From the NCBI RefSeq assembly GCF_000720475.1, contig NZ_JOAP01000040.1, positions 67,913-131,912 on the forward strand: a stretch of 64,000 nt of DNA, written 5' to 3'. The stretch is from Streptomyces aureocirculatus (GTDB taxonomy: Bacteria; Actinomycetota; Actinomycetes; Streptomycetales; Streptomycetaceae). This document shows, in pieces, positions 1 through 9,750 of this stretch. The notes beneath the pieces were generated by a model, which worked only from the letters and a program-made list of their open reading frames with translations, made no database searches and was not told the DNA's origin. The stretch's first letter is position 1. Each line of letters starts with the position of its first letter. A program made the translations under genes and the position numbers.

Positions 1-51
1 GGGATCCTCCCGTCGCCCGCGTGCGCCGCGTATTCCTACCGCCGCGTATCC

Positions 52-531
52 CTACCCACGTCCCGCGTCGCCGGACGCCTGTTCCACGAGCGGGATGAAC
101 CGCAGCGGAACGGGGTTCTCCATGACGATCGCCGTGGAGGCCCGGACGATGCCATCAAAACCCACCACCCTGTCGATCACACGTTGGAGATCGGCGTTCG
201 AGCGCGCCACCAGACGGCAGAGCATGTCGCCGTGACCGGTGATGGTGTGCAGTTCGAGGACCTCGGCCACCGTCGCCAAATGGGCCCGTACGTCGGCGCC
301 CTGACCCTGTTTGATCTCCAGCGTCGCGAACGCGGTGACCGGGTAGCCGAGCGCCGCGGGATCGACGTCGGGACCGAAGCCGCGGATGACTCCGTTCGAC
401 TGAAGGCGGTCCATCCGGGCCTGCACCGTGCCGCGCGCGACGCCGAGCCGCCGGGACGCCTCCAGCACCCCGATCCGTGGCTCGCGCGCGAGCAGCACGA
501 TGAGCCTGCCGTCCAGATGATCGATCGCCAT
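52..531 (-). CDS. Lrp/AsnC family transcriptional regulator
   Basis: A 159-residue protein with the Lrp/AsnC layout: an N-terminal winged helix (LDGRLIVLLAREPRIGVLEASRRLG) ending near residue 55 and a C-terminal RAM ligand-binding domain (TGHGDMLCRLVARSNADLQRVIDRV). The ATG at 531 is chosen because GGGAGG lies 6 bases upstream and the family alignment starts here; the frame is open further upstream but has no Lrp-like sequence. It is divergent from hpd with a 121-bp gap. This pairing is conserved in Streptomyces, so it probably responds to an aromatic amino acid and controls hpd. That role is inferred from position. Confidence 0.9.
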   Translation of the reverse strand: MAIDHLDGRLIVLLAREPRIGVLEASRRLGVARGTVQARMDRLQSNGVIRGFGPDVDPAALGYPVTAFATLEIKQGQGADVRAHLATVAEVLELHTITGHGDMLCRLVARSNADLQRVIDRVVGFDGIVRASTAIVMENPVPLRFIPLVEQASGDAGRG

Positions 532-598
532 GTGGCCTCCCTGATGAGCATCCTGTACAGAACGCCCGCTGACTCTTGCATCGAGCTGTGCACGTTGA

Positions 599-1798
<1,200 letters not shown>

Positions 1799-1942
1799 CC
1801 GGCCGGCACCCGGGTGAACGGCCCGCCGCTACCGCGGCGGGTTCTCCCACCCACCCACCAGTTCCCCCGCCTTCCCCGCTGTGGGCAATCGTCCCGCAGG
1901 GCGGGACGGGTGGGCACAGCTACGGTGCGGATCTGTGGGCGT

Positions 1943-3562
1943 TCACCGGTCCGACGTACGGGGCTCGGGCTTCCCCGAGGGCTTCGGCGAGGGCAGCGGA
2001 GCGGGAACCTCCCCGGGCGGGGCGTACACCTGCGAGGGCCCACCCCCGGGCGGCTCCCCGAGGGCACCGAGTGCCTTGCGCGCCGCGGGCACCCCGAGCG
2101 GCGAGAAGTAGGGATTGATCCGCAGCGCCTCGCTCAGATGCCGCCGCGCGGCCCCGTACCGCTCAAGAGCCCGCTCGATCTCCCCCCGGTGATAGAAGAA
2201 CACCGCACTGCGCGGCCCCTTCTTCACCGCCGCCTCCACATGCTTGAGCCCCGCCTTGGAGTCCCCGGCCCGATGCAGCGCCCACCCGAGGGCATCCGCG
2301 TTCTCCGGGCTCCCGTGCCGCTTGAACTCCGCGGTGAGCCGCCGCACCGCCGACTCCGGATCCCCGTGGTCCGCCTCGAACCGGCCGAGCACCCGCTCGT
2401 CGTTCACCCCGCCGAGCGCCGCCTGCTTCACCCGCGTCCGCAGCAGGTCGTACTGCGCGCGGGCGGCGGGCCGCAGCTTCAGGAACTCGTACAGCTCGCC
2501 GAGCTCCAGGGCGTACTCGGGCGCGGGCTGCCGGGCGAGCGCGCCCTGGTAGGCGCGCAGCGCCTCCGACGTGCGGCCGAGCGCCGCGAGGGCCCGCCCC
2601 TTCCCGGCCAGCGAGGGGTGGTGGTCGGGGTCGGCCGACAGCGCCGCCTCGTAGTGGCGCAGCGCGTCGGCGGGCTCGCCACGCTCCCAGGACAGCTCCC
2701 CGACCTGGTACAGACAGGCGGCACGCTCCGCCGGGCTCTTCGCCAGCGCGGCCGCGTCCGTGAGCGCAGCCGCCGCGTCCTCGCGCCAGCCCCGGTCCCG
2801 GAACACCGTCCCGGTCCGCACCCGCACCGCCGCCCCGGAGCGCAGCTTGCGCACCTGTTCGAGGGCGCGCGCGACGCCCTTGGTGTCCCCGAGCCCCCGG
2901 TAGGCGTCGAGGAGGGCCGCGTGCGCCGTCCACCGCCTCGGGGCGAGCCGCACCGCCTGCTCGCCCCACTTCTTCGCGGCCCTGAAGTCGTGCCGGGCGT
3001 TGCCGAGCGCGGCCAGGCCGGTGAGGGCCTGCACATTGCCCTCGGGCCGCGCCTTCAGTGACGTACGCAGCGCGTGCTCGGCCTTCGGGTAGTACCCGGA
3101 GTCGGCGGTCCTGAGGCCCCGCTCCACATAGGCGGAGCCGAGCACCGACCATGACTCGTCGTCCCCGGGATAGGCCCGCAGATGGGCCTCGCGCTCACCG
3201 ATGAGCACCGCGAGGTCGGAGAGCGCGGCCGGTGTCCCCGCCCCCACCGCCGCCATCGCCCGCCCGGAGGGACCGAGCGCGGGCGGCTTCGCGTCCTCAC
3301 CTCGCCCCTGGGCCAGCAGGACACCGCCGAGCACGGCACAGCCCACCAGCGTGCCGACGACGGCACCCCGCAGGGCGGGGGAGCGGAGCGGTCCTGGCAG
3401 ACCCGGAAGGGCCGCCCGGGACCTCCGCGAACCCCCCGGGCCCCGCGAGGTCCGCGAGTGCCGGGGGATCCGTACGTCCGAACTCAGCACGGCCCGCCTG
3501 TCCGACGGTCCTGGCGGGGGCGGCGCGGCGGATGCGTCCTGCGGGGTCTCCTCGGTCTCCAT
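1943..3562 (-). CDS. Membrane-anchored tetratricopeptide-repeat protein
   Basis: A 539-residue protein. The N-terminus is charged and proline/arginine-rich. One membrane segment lies near residues 66-86 (GTLVGCAVLGGVLLAQG), followed by about ten TPR-like helical pairs recognisable by A/L/Y/A spacing (for example ALRHYEAALSADPDHHPSLAGKGRALAALGR). The tail is rich in proline. TPR arrays are protein-docking scaffolds; I cannot name a partner. The start is uncertain: ATG at 3562 or GTG at 3571, neither with a clear ribosome site. It is divergent from the FAD oxidase gene and convergent with hpd. Confidence 0.85.
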   Translation of the reverse strand: METEETPQDASAAPPPPGPSDRRAVLSSDVRIPRHSRTSRGPGGSRRSRAALPGLPGPLRSPALRGAVVGTLVGCAVLGGVLLAQGRGEDAKPPALGPSGRAMAAVGAGTPAALSDLAVLIGEREAHLRAYPGDDESWSVLGSAYVERGLRTADSGYYPKAEHALRTSLKARPEGNVQALTGLAALGNARHDFRAAKKWGEQAVRLAPRRWTAHAALLDAYRGLGDTKGVARALEQVRKLRSGAAVRVRTGTVFRDRGWREDAAAALTDAAALAKSPAERAACLYQVGELSWERGEPADALRHYEAALSADPDHHPSLAGKGRALAALGRTSEALRAYQGALARQPAPEYALELGELYEFLKLRPAARAQYDLLRTRVKQAALGGVNDERVLGRFEADHGDPESAVRRLTAEFKRHGSPENADALGWALHRAGDSKAGLKHVEAAVKKGPRSAVFFYHRGEIERALERYGAARRHLSEALRINPYFSPLGVPAARKALGALGEPPGGGPSQVYAPPGEVPAPLPSPKPSGKPEPRTSDR

Positions 3563-3659
3563 GGCGTTCACTGTGCGTCAATACGAAGAGCACATCCCGG
3601 CACACGAACGGCGTCGCACACGGGTTCACACCGATGGCCCCGAGTGCGAGGCTGTGATC

Positions 3660-5087
3660 ATGAGCAGTGGCACGCACAGCACGCCCGACGCCCTCGGCGC
3701 CCCCGACACCCGCGCCGGTGGACCCGGTCTGATCGAACGGCTGCGCGCGGGCCTCCCCGCGGACGCCGTCCTCACCGACCCCGACGTCACCTCGTCGTAC
3801 GCACACGACATGGCGAGCTTCTGCGAAGCGGGCACCCCGGCCGTCGTCGTGCTGCCGCGCACCGTCGAGCAGGTCCAGCACGTGCTGCGCACGGCCACCG
3901 CCCTGCGTGTCCCCGTCGTCCCGCAGGGCGCGCGCACGGGCCTGTCCGGGGCGGCGAACGCCACCGAGGGCTGCGTCGTCCTGTCGCTCGTCAAGATGGA
4001 CCGCATCCTGGAGATCAGCCCCGTCGACCGGATCGCCGTCGTCGAGCCCGGCGTCATCAACGCCACGCTCTCGCGCGCGGTCGGCGAGCACGGCCTGACC
4101 TACCCGCCGGACCCGTCGAGCTGGGAGATGTGCACCATCGGCGGCAACATCGGCACGGCCTCCGGCGGCCTGTGCTGTGTGAAGTACGGGGTGACGGCCG
4201 AGTACGTCATCGGACTCGACGTCGTCCTCGCCGACGGACGTCTCCTTCGCACCGGCAGGCGCACCGCCAAGGGCGTCGCCGGATACGATCTGACGCGTCT
4301 CTTCGTCGGCTCGGAGGGCAGCCTCGGCGTCGTCGTGCGCGCCGTCCTCGCGCTGAAGCCCCAGCCGCCCCGGCAACTGGTCCTCGCGGCCGAGTTCGGT
4401 TCCGCGGCCGCGGCCTGCGACGCCGTCTGCCGGATCATGGCGGCCGGGCATGTGCCCTCGCTCCTTGAGCTGATGGACCGTACGACCGTCCGGGCCGTCA
4501 ACGCCCTTGCCCACATGGGCCTGCCCGAGACCACCGAGGCCCTGCTCCTCGCCGCCTTCGACACCCCCGACCCGGCCGCCGACCTCGCCGCCGTCGGCGC
4601 CCTGTGCGAGGCGGCGGGCGCGACCCAGGTCGTTCCGGCGGAGGACGCGGCCGAGTCCGAACTCCTTCTGCAGGCACGGCGGCTCTCCCTCACCGCCCTC
4701 GAAGCGGTCAAGGGCACGACGATGATCGACGACGTGTGCGTGCCGCGCTCACGCCTCGGCGACATGCTCGAAGGCGTCGAGCGCGTCGCCGACAAGTACG
4801 GCCTGACGATCGGGGTCTGCGCGCACGCGGGCGACGGCAACACCCACCCCACCGTCTGCTTCGACGCGGCGGACCCCGACGAGTCGCGGCGCGCCCGCGA
4901 GTCCTTCGACGAGATCATGGCGCTCGGCCTCGAACTCGGCGGCACCATCACCGGTGAACACGGCGTCGGCGTCCTGAAGAAGGAGTGGCTCGCGCGTGAG
5001 CTGGGGCCGGTGGGCGTGGAGATGCAGCGCGCCGTCAAGGCCGCGTTCGACCCGCACCACCTCCTCAACCCCGGCAAGCTCTTCTGA
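3660..5087 (+). CDS. FAD-linked oxidase, GlcD/D-lactate dehydrogenase type
   Basis: A 475-residue flavoprotein of the vanillyl-alcohol oxidase/PCMH superfamily. The FAD-binding half has the glycine-rich RTGLSGAANATEG and GGNIGTASGGLCCVKYG segments and GYDLTRLFVGSEGSLG. The C-terminal FAD_oxidase_C half ends with HAGDGNTHP and GEHGVG, the substrate and metal site of glycolate/D-lactate dehydrogenases. It probably oxidises a D-2-hydroxy acid with electrons passed to a membrane acceptor. No glcE/glcF partners are adjacent, so it may act alone. ATG 3660 is chosen because homology begins soon after; the upstream open frame is antisense to the TPR gene. Confidence 0.92.
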   Translation: MSSGTHSTPDALGAPDTRAGGPGLIERLRAGLPADAVLTDPDVTSSYAHDMASFCEAGTPAVVVLPRTVEQVQHVLRTATALRVPVVPQGARTGLSGAANATEGCVVLSLVKMDRILEISPVDRIAVVEPGVINATLSRAVGEHGLTYPPDPSSWEMCTIGGNIGTASGGLCCVKYGVTAEYVIGLDVVLADGRLLRTGRRTAKGVAGYDLTRLFVGSEGSLGVVVRAVLALKPQPPRQLVLAAEFGSAAAACDAVCRIMAAGHVPSLLELMDRTTVRAVNALAHMGLPETTEALLLAAFDTPDPAADLAAVGALCEAAGATQVVPAEDAAESELLLQARRLSLTALEAVKGTTMIDDVCVPRSRLGDMLEGVERVADKYGLTIGVCAHAGDGNTHPTVCFDAADPDESRRARESFDEIMALGLELGGTITGEHGVGVLKKEWLARELGPVGVEMQRAVKAAFDPHHLLNPGKLF

Positions 5088-5105
5088 CCCGGCACGGCCG
5101 GGTAC

Positions 5106-5585
5106 TCACTCACCGTCCTTGGACTCGTCCGAGGGCCACGGGTCGCGCAGCCACAGCTCGTCGGCGCGGCCGGTGGTGGGGGCGAGCAGCTCGGCGAGGC
5201 CGTCGTCGATGCCGAGCCGCTCGGCCTCAGAGCCCGGAGGGACCACCCGCAGGGTGCGCTCCAGCCAGGCCGACACGGCGGGCGCCGGGGCCTCCAGGAG
5301 GGCGTCGCCGTCCGGTGAGCTGAGTGCCATCAGGACCACGGACCGGCCGTCGACCTTCGTCGGCCACACCCGCACATCGCCGTGGCCGCAGGGCCTGAAC
5401 ACCCCCTCCACCAGGAGTTCCCGGGCGAACGTCCAGTTCACCGGGGACTCGGAGCCGATGTGGAAGGCGATGTGGACGGCGTAGGGGTCGTCGGTCCTGT
5501 AGGTGAGTCGGGCCGGAACGGGGATCGCCCGTTCCGGCGAGAGGACGAGTTTGAGCTCAAGCTCGCGTTCCACCACGGTGTGCAT
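5106..5585 (-). CDS. ssgG: SsgA-like sporulation/cell-division protein (SsgG)
   Basis: A 159-residue member of the SALP family, found only in morphologically complex actinomycetes, where the proteins guide peptidoglycan synthesis, septum placement and autolysis during sporulation. Family signatures include LTYRTDDPYAVHIAFHI, WTFARELLVEG, GDVRVWP and the C-terminal LWLRDPWPSDES tail. The assignment to SsgG rather than another SALP rests on position: in S. coelicolor ssgG (SCO2924, from memory) lies three genes from hpd. The start at 5585 (MHTVVERELELKL) matches family N-termini. It is convergent with the FAD oxidase gene. Confidence 0.88.
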   Translation of the reverse strand: MHTVVERELELKLVLSPERAIPVPARLTYRTDDPYAVHIAFHIGSESPVNWTFARELLVEGVFRPCGHGDVRVWPTKVDGRSVVLMALSSPDGDALLEAPAPAVSAWLERTLRVVPPGSEAERLGIDDGLAELLAPTTGRADELWLRDPWPSDESKDGE

Positions 5586-5833
5586 GTCGGGTGCGCTTCC
5601 CTTCTCGCTGTACCGGGCCCGTGGCCGGGCCCGCAGTGAGTGAGAGCGCCTGGACCGCCGGGCATTACGCGAGTTCGGGAAGTTTTTTCGACACCGGGTG
5701 CCGGACGGCCGGGCGTGACGGGGAGGAACCGTGCACGGAAGGGGGCGGAGCGGCGGGAGCCGCCCGACGGAACACGCGGGTCTGATAGATGTGGAGCCCC
5801 ACAAGACCCCCGAGCAGATACGGGACGACGGAC

Positions 5834-7594
5834 ATGAGCGCCCCAACCCCGGCCCCCGGCGACGACAGGCCCCGCGAAGGCTACTACCCCGATCCGTCCA
5901 TTCCGGGATATGTCCGGTACTGGAACGGTGCGTCCTGGGTGCCGGGAACGAGCCGGCCCGCGCCGTCCGACGGTGAACCGCTGCCCGCGCCCCCGCAGCC
6001 GGCGTCCCCGCAGCAGGCGCACGGGGTGCCCACGGCGGCGGAGGAGACGGGACCGGTGTTCTTCGACGAGGAGCCGGGCGGGGTGACGCAGACGACAGGA
6101 CCGGCGACGGGCGAGTACAGCGTGGCCGTCCCCGGGGACCCCGGGGACGCGCAGCACGGGAGCAGGCCCGAGCCCGCGACGGCCTGGCTTGCGGACTCGG
6201 CCCGGCAGACCGGTCTCGGCGGCGAGCAGGACCAGCGGGTGTCGTGGGGCTCGCCGGGACGACCGGACCCCCGGGTGCCCGGTGCTGGGTCGGCGCCCGG
6301 CGCGGCGGCAGCGGACGGCGGGGGTACGGCGGGCGCGGCCGAGGGCGGCGCGCCGCGCGTACCGGCGCAGCAGCAGCCCGGGGCGCGGCAGGAGCCGGAG
6401 CAACCGGCGCAGGCTCCGGCGTCCGGTGACCGCCAGGACCGGCACGACCGTACGGAGGCCGACGGCCCCGGCACGGTGACGATCCGCGCCGTCAAGCCCG
6501 GCGTACCGAAGCCCACCAGCGGCGAGGGCACGGTGACCTTCCGCAGGCCGACGGGCCCGGTGAAGCCCGCGGGGTCCGGGACACCGGGCGCGGACGGCGG
6601 CACGGACGGCACGATGTCGATCCGGGCCGTGCGGCCCAAGTCCACCCCGTCGGTGGCTGCTTCCGGTACGGGCGCCGCGGGCGCGGCTGCCGCGAGCACG
6701 GGTGCCCCCGCGGCGGCGCAGGCCGCGGGACCCCAGGCGGGCCCTCAGCAGGCCGTGCCTCCACGGCCCGCGCCGCAGCAATCCGGGCCCGCGCAGGCCG
6801 CGTCCGCTCAGGCCGCGTCCGCGCAGTCCGCGACCCCGCAGTCCGTCCCCCCGCAGGCGGGGCCGCCCGCGGGACAAGGCGGTGCCGCTGGTGCCCCCGG
6901 TGCGGCCGACTCCCCGGTGACGTCGGGTCCCGGGGGCGGTGCGGCGTCCTGGGCGCAGCAGGTGCACCAGCTCGCCCAGGCGTCCGGGCAGCAGGCGTCC
7001 GGGCAGCAGGCGTCCGCACAGGGGCTCTCGGCACCGCAGGCCGAGGGCCCGGTGCTGCCGTGGAAGCCGGTGGCCGCCGACCCCTTCGCGGCGGTGGTGC
7101 AGGCCCAGGCGTCGGCGCGGCCCGCGGCGCTCGGCAAGCGGTTCGCGGCCCGGCTCATCGACACGGTCGTCCTGGCCGCCGTCACCGCGGGCGCGGCACT
7201 GCCGCTCGGCATGCGCGCGGCGGACCACATCGACAGCAAGATCGACGCGGCGAAGCTGTCGGGCGAGAAGGTCACGGTGTGGCTGCTCGACGGGACCACG
7301 GCCGGCTACCTGGGGACCGTGCTCGGGGTGCTGCTACTCTTCGGCGTCCTGTACGAGGCGCTGCCCACGGCCAAGTGGGGCCGCACCCTAGGCAAGAGGG
7401 TGTGCGGGATCGAGGTCCGGGACATCGAGGAGCACGCGGCGCCGTCGTTCGGCGCGGCACTGCGGCGGTGGCTCGTGTACAGCGTGCCGGGCGTACTGGT
7501 GATCGGGCTCGTCGGCATGGTGTGGTGCGTGTTCGACCGCCCGTGGCGCCAGTGCTGGCACGACAAGGCGGCGAACACCTTCGTGGCGGGTTGA
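5834..7594 (+). CDS. RDD-family membrane protein with DUF2510 head and disordered linker
   Basis: A 586-residue protein in three parts. Residues about 15-38 form a DUF2510 motif (GYYPDPSIPGYVRYWNGASW). Residues about 45-425 are a low-complexity Ala/Gln/Pro/Gly linker. The last 150 residues are an RDD domain with three predicted membrane helices and the hallmark arginine/aspartates (GKRFAARLIDTVVLA, GRTLGKRVCGIEVRD, WHDKAANTFV). RDD proteins are small membrane proteins of largely unknown function, some linked to ion exchange. It precedes a second RDD gene across a repeat-filled gap. ATG 5834 directly precedes the DUF2510 homology. Confidence 0.88.
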   Translation: MSAPTPAPGDDRPREGYYPDPSIPGYVRYWNGASWVPGTSRPAPSDGEPLPAPPQPASPQQAHGVPTAAEETGPVFFDEEPGGVTQTTGPATGEYSVAVPGDPGDAQHGSRPEPATAWLADSARQTGLGGEQDQRVSWGSPGRPDPRVPGAGSAPGAAAADGGGTAGAAEGGAPRVPAQQQPGARQEPEQPAQAPASGDRQDRHDRTEADGPGTVTIRAVKPGVPKPTSGEGTVTFRRPTGPVKPAGSGTPGADGGTDGTMSIRAVRPKSTPSVAASGTGAAGAAAASTGAPAAAQAAGPQAGPQQAVPPRPAPQQSGPAQAASAQAASAQSATPQSVPPQAGPPAGQGGAAGAPGAADSPVTSGPGGGAASWAQQVHQLAQASGQQASGQQASAQGLSAPQAEGPVLPWKPVAADPFAAVVQAQASARPAALGKRFAARLIDTVVLAAVTAGAALPLGMRAADHIDSKIDAAKLSGEKVTVWLLDGTTAGYLGTVLGVLLLFGVLYEALPTAKWGRTLGKRVCGIEVRDIEEHAAPSFGAALRRWLVYSVPGVLVIGLVGMVWCVFDRPWRQCWHDKAANTFVAG

Positions 7595-7620
7595 TCGGCG
7601 ATCTGTGACGCTCGCCGCAA

Positions 7621-8080
7621 ACCGACCGGCGGTGATATCGAGCCCGACCGGCGGTGATATCGAGCCCGACCGGCGGTGATATCGAGCCCGACCGGCGGTG
7701 ATATCGAGCCCGTCCGGTGGAGATACCAAGCCCGTCCGGCGTTTGAGGACGAGCCCGGAGGGCGATGGGCGTCCACCCCGGCTGGTGGTGGTATCGAGCC
7801 TGTCGGGTGGTGATATCGAGCCCGTCCGGTGGTGATATCAAGCCTGTCCGGCGTTTGAGGACGAGCCCGGAGGGCGATCGACGTCTACCCCGGCTGGCGG
7901 TGGTATCGAGTCCGTCCGGTGGTGATATCGAGCCTGTCCGGCGTTTGAGGACGAGCCCGGAGGGCGATGGGCGTCCACCCCGATTGGCGGTGGTATCGAG
8001 CCCGTCCGGTGGTGATATCAAGCCCGTCCGGCGATTGAGGACGAGCCCCGGGGGCGATCGACGTCCACCCCGGCCGACGG
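7621..8080. repeat. Hierarchical intergenic tandem repeats
   Basis: The 549-bp gap between the two RDD genes contains no convincing gene. It opens with four nearly identical 22-bp copies containing GGCGGTGATATCGAGCCC (about 7628-7715). Then comes a higher-order array whose units start with TCCGGCGTTTGAGGACGAG at 7735, 7847, 7937 and (with GATTGAGG) 8027, the last three spaced exactly 90 bp. Each unit also carries GTCCACCCCG and GGTGGTATCGAG blocks. The TCCGGCG element recurs elsewhere in this window. Confidence 0.95.
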
Positions 8081-8143
8081 GGAGGTAACCCGGACAGCCG
8101 TCCGTCGGATGCGGCACCCCCCGGTCCGCGATCCACTCACCTC

Positions 8144-8797
8144 ATGAGTACCGACCCGCCGCAATACCCCAACCCCCCGGACCCCGAGGACAACGACCCC
8201 TTCCGGAAGCAACCGCCCCCACCGCCGGGAGGCGCCCCACCCCCGGGAGGCGCCCCACCGCCGGGAGACACCCCACCCCCGGGCGGAGGAAGCCCGTACG
8301 GAGGCGACCCCTACGGGGGCGGATACGGCGGCCAGGACCCCCTCGCCGGCATGCCCCCGCTAGCGGACAGCGGCAAACGCGTCCTCGCCCGCATCATCGA
8401 CATGCTGCTCGTCGGCATCGTCGTCTGGCTCCTGACGCTGCTGTTCGGGACGAACGAGTACGACCTCGACCCGGACGAGGTCGAGGCCGGTAAGTCGTTC
8501 GGCCAGTCGCTGCTGGCCGCGGTGCTCTACATGGCGTACGACAGCTACTTCATCTCCAGGACCGGCCAGACACTGGGCAAGAAGTGGATGGGGCTGCGGG
8601 TCGCGAACCTCAACGACGGTGCGACGCCCACCCTGCAGACGGCGCTCGTGCGCTCCGCGGTCCTGTGGCTGCCGTTCGCGTTCTGCTGCGCGTGCATCTG
8701 GACGGCGATCTGCGGCGGCTGGAGCTTCTTCGACAAGCCGTACAAGCAGGGCCTGCACGACAAGGCCGCCAAGACCGTGGTGGTCAGCGTGCGGTGA
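8144..8797 (+). CDS. RDD-family membrane protein, proline-rich N-terminus
   Basis: A 217-residue protein with about 70 Pro/Gly-rich residues at the start (repeated PPPGGA units), followed by an RDD domain: GKRVLARIIDMLLVGIVVWLLTLLFG, a second helix (LLAAVLYMAYDSYFISRTGQTLGKKWMGLRV) and a third (VLWLPFAFCCACIWTAICGG) ending HDKAAKTVVV. Four Cys/Ala residues sit in the third helix. It is a paralogue in domain type of the upstream RDD gene, though without the DUF2510 head. The start is ATG 8144, immediately before MSTDPPQYP. Function unknown. Confidence 0.85.
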   Translation: MSTDPPQYPNPPDPEDNDPFRKQPPPPPGGAPPPGGAPPPGDTPPPGGGSPYGGDPYGGGYGGQDPLAGMPPLADSGKRVLARIIDMLLVGIVVWLLTLLFGTNEYDLDPDEVEAGKSFGQSLLAAVLYMAYDSYFISRTGQTLGKKWMGLRVANLNDGATPTLQTALVRSAVLWLPFAFCCACIWTAICGGWSFFDKPYKQGLHDKAAKTVVVSVR

Positions 8798-8937
8798 GCC
8801 CGCGCGGACGGTGCGGAAACCCGGGCGCGGCACGGGCCGGGGTGCGGGCACGCGTACGGCCCGGCGCTGCGGCGGCGCCGGGCGGTACGGCGTACGGCGG
8901 GTTCGTGGCGGCCGTCACGTGCAAGGCACGGACGGCG

Positions 8938-9270
8938 TCACGGACCCGCCGGTTCGCGTACGGGGTGGGCCGGGCGGGACGGGTGGGTCTGGTGGGTGGC
9001 GGGGTCGGGGGTGAGCACGGTGCGCTGTACCGGAATTTGATCCTCCGGGGCCTTGGCCGCGGGCTCCGCGACCGGCTCCGGAGCCCGTTGGGGCAGGGGT
9101 ACCGTCAGCGCCACGAGCAGCCCGAGGCCGAGCGCGGCGAAGGTTATGACCGCGATACCCGGCGTCGAACTCGCCTGGGAGAGCAACAGCATGGCGAGAG
9201 CGCTACAGACGACGGTCACGGAACCGTAGGTGAGCTGTGCGACGGTCGGACGAGGCATGGGGCGAGACAT
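8938..9270 (-). CDS. Small two-helix membrane protein
   Basis: A 110-residue protein with two membrane helices (about residues 11-31 and 36-57: TYGSVTVVCSALAMLLLS and IAVITFAALGLGLLVALTV) and a Pro/Ala/His-rich tail. No family is recognised. It sits alone between the RDD gene and the M6 protease gene, divergent from the latter. ATG 9270 is used; a second ATG lies four codons on. Confidence 0.6.
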   Translation of the reverse strand: MSRPMPRPTVAQLTYGSVTVVCSALAMLLLSQASSTPGIAVITFAALGLGLLVALTVPLPQRAPEPVAEPAAKAPEDQIPVQRTVLTPDPATHQTHPSRPAHPVREPAGP

Positions 9271-9750
9271 GGCGTGATCCGTCCTCGGGACAGCGGTGCG
9301 GGGGAGAGATCCAGACGAAGTGGACGTATAAGAATCAAAGGGTGCTCAAAGGTGCCGACTTGGAAGCCTCGCCGAGTACCCGTGCGCACCGTCGAATTGA
9401 CTCTATTCGCCTGCATGCCCGACGGGAACGAGCGGTAAGCGTGACCTAACGCACGGTGCCGGAGCACAGGGGGCGCACCGATTCACGCGTCCCGCCAACT
9501 GGACGGCGCGGCGCGCCTGTTGTGGGGACGCCGTCCGACCCGGGTGCGCTGCCGGGTGGCGGTGGACGGAGTCCGGATATCGGACACGCGAGCGCGCATA
9601 GGGCACTTGGCCTGTTCAAGTCAAGGTCTGTCTTTTCTTCGTTCTCTCCGGTCGAATGTCGTCACTTGTGACGCGCATATCGCGCGCGGACCTCTCTCCG
9701 ACCGGGAAGTTTCGGTCCGTGAACGCGGGCGCGGGGGAGGACAGCATCAA
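9271..9750. other. Long intergenic region upstream of the M6 protease gene
   Basis: These 480 bp hold no credible gene. AT content is higher around 9310-9350 and 9615-9660, consistent with divergent promoters. A strong ribosome-binding site (GGGGGAGG, 9733-9740) lies at the right end. I see no convincing operator. Confidence 0.5.
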
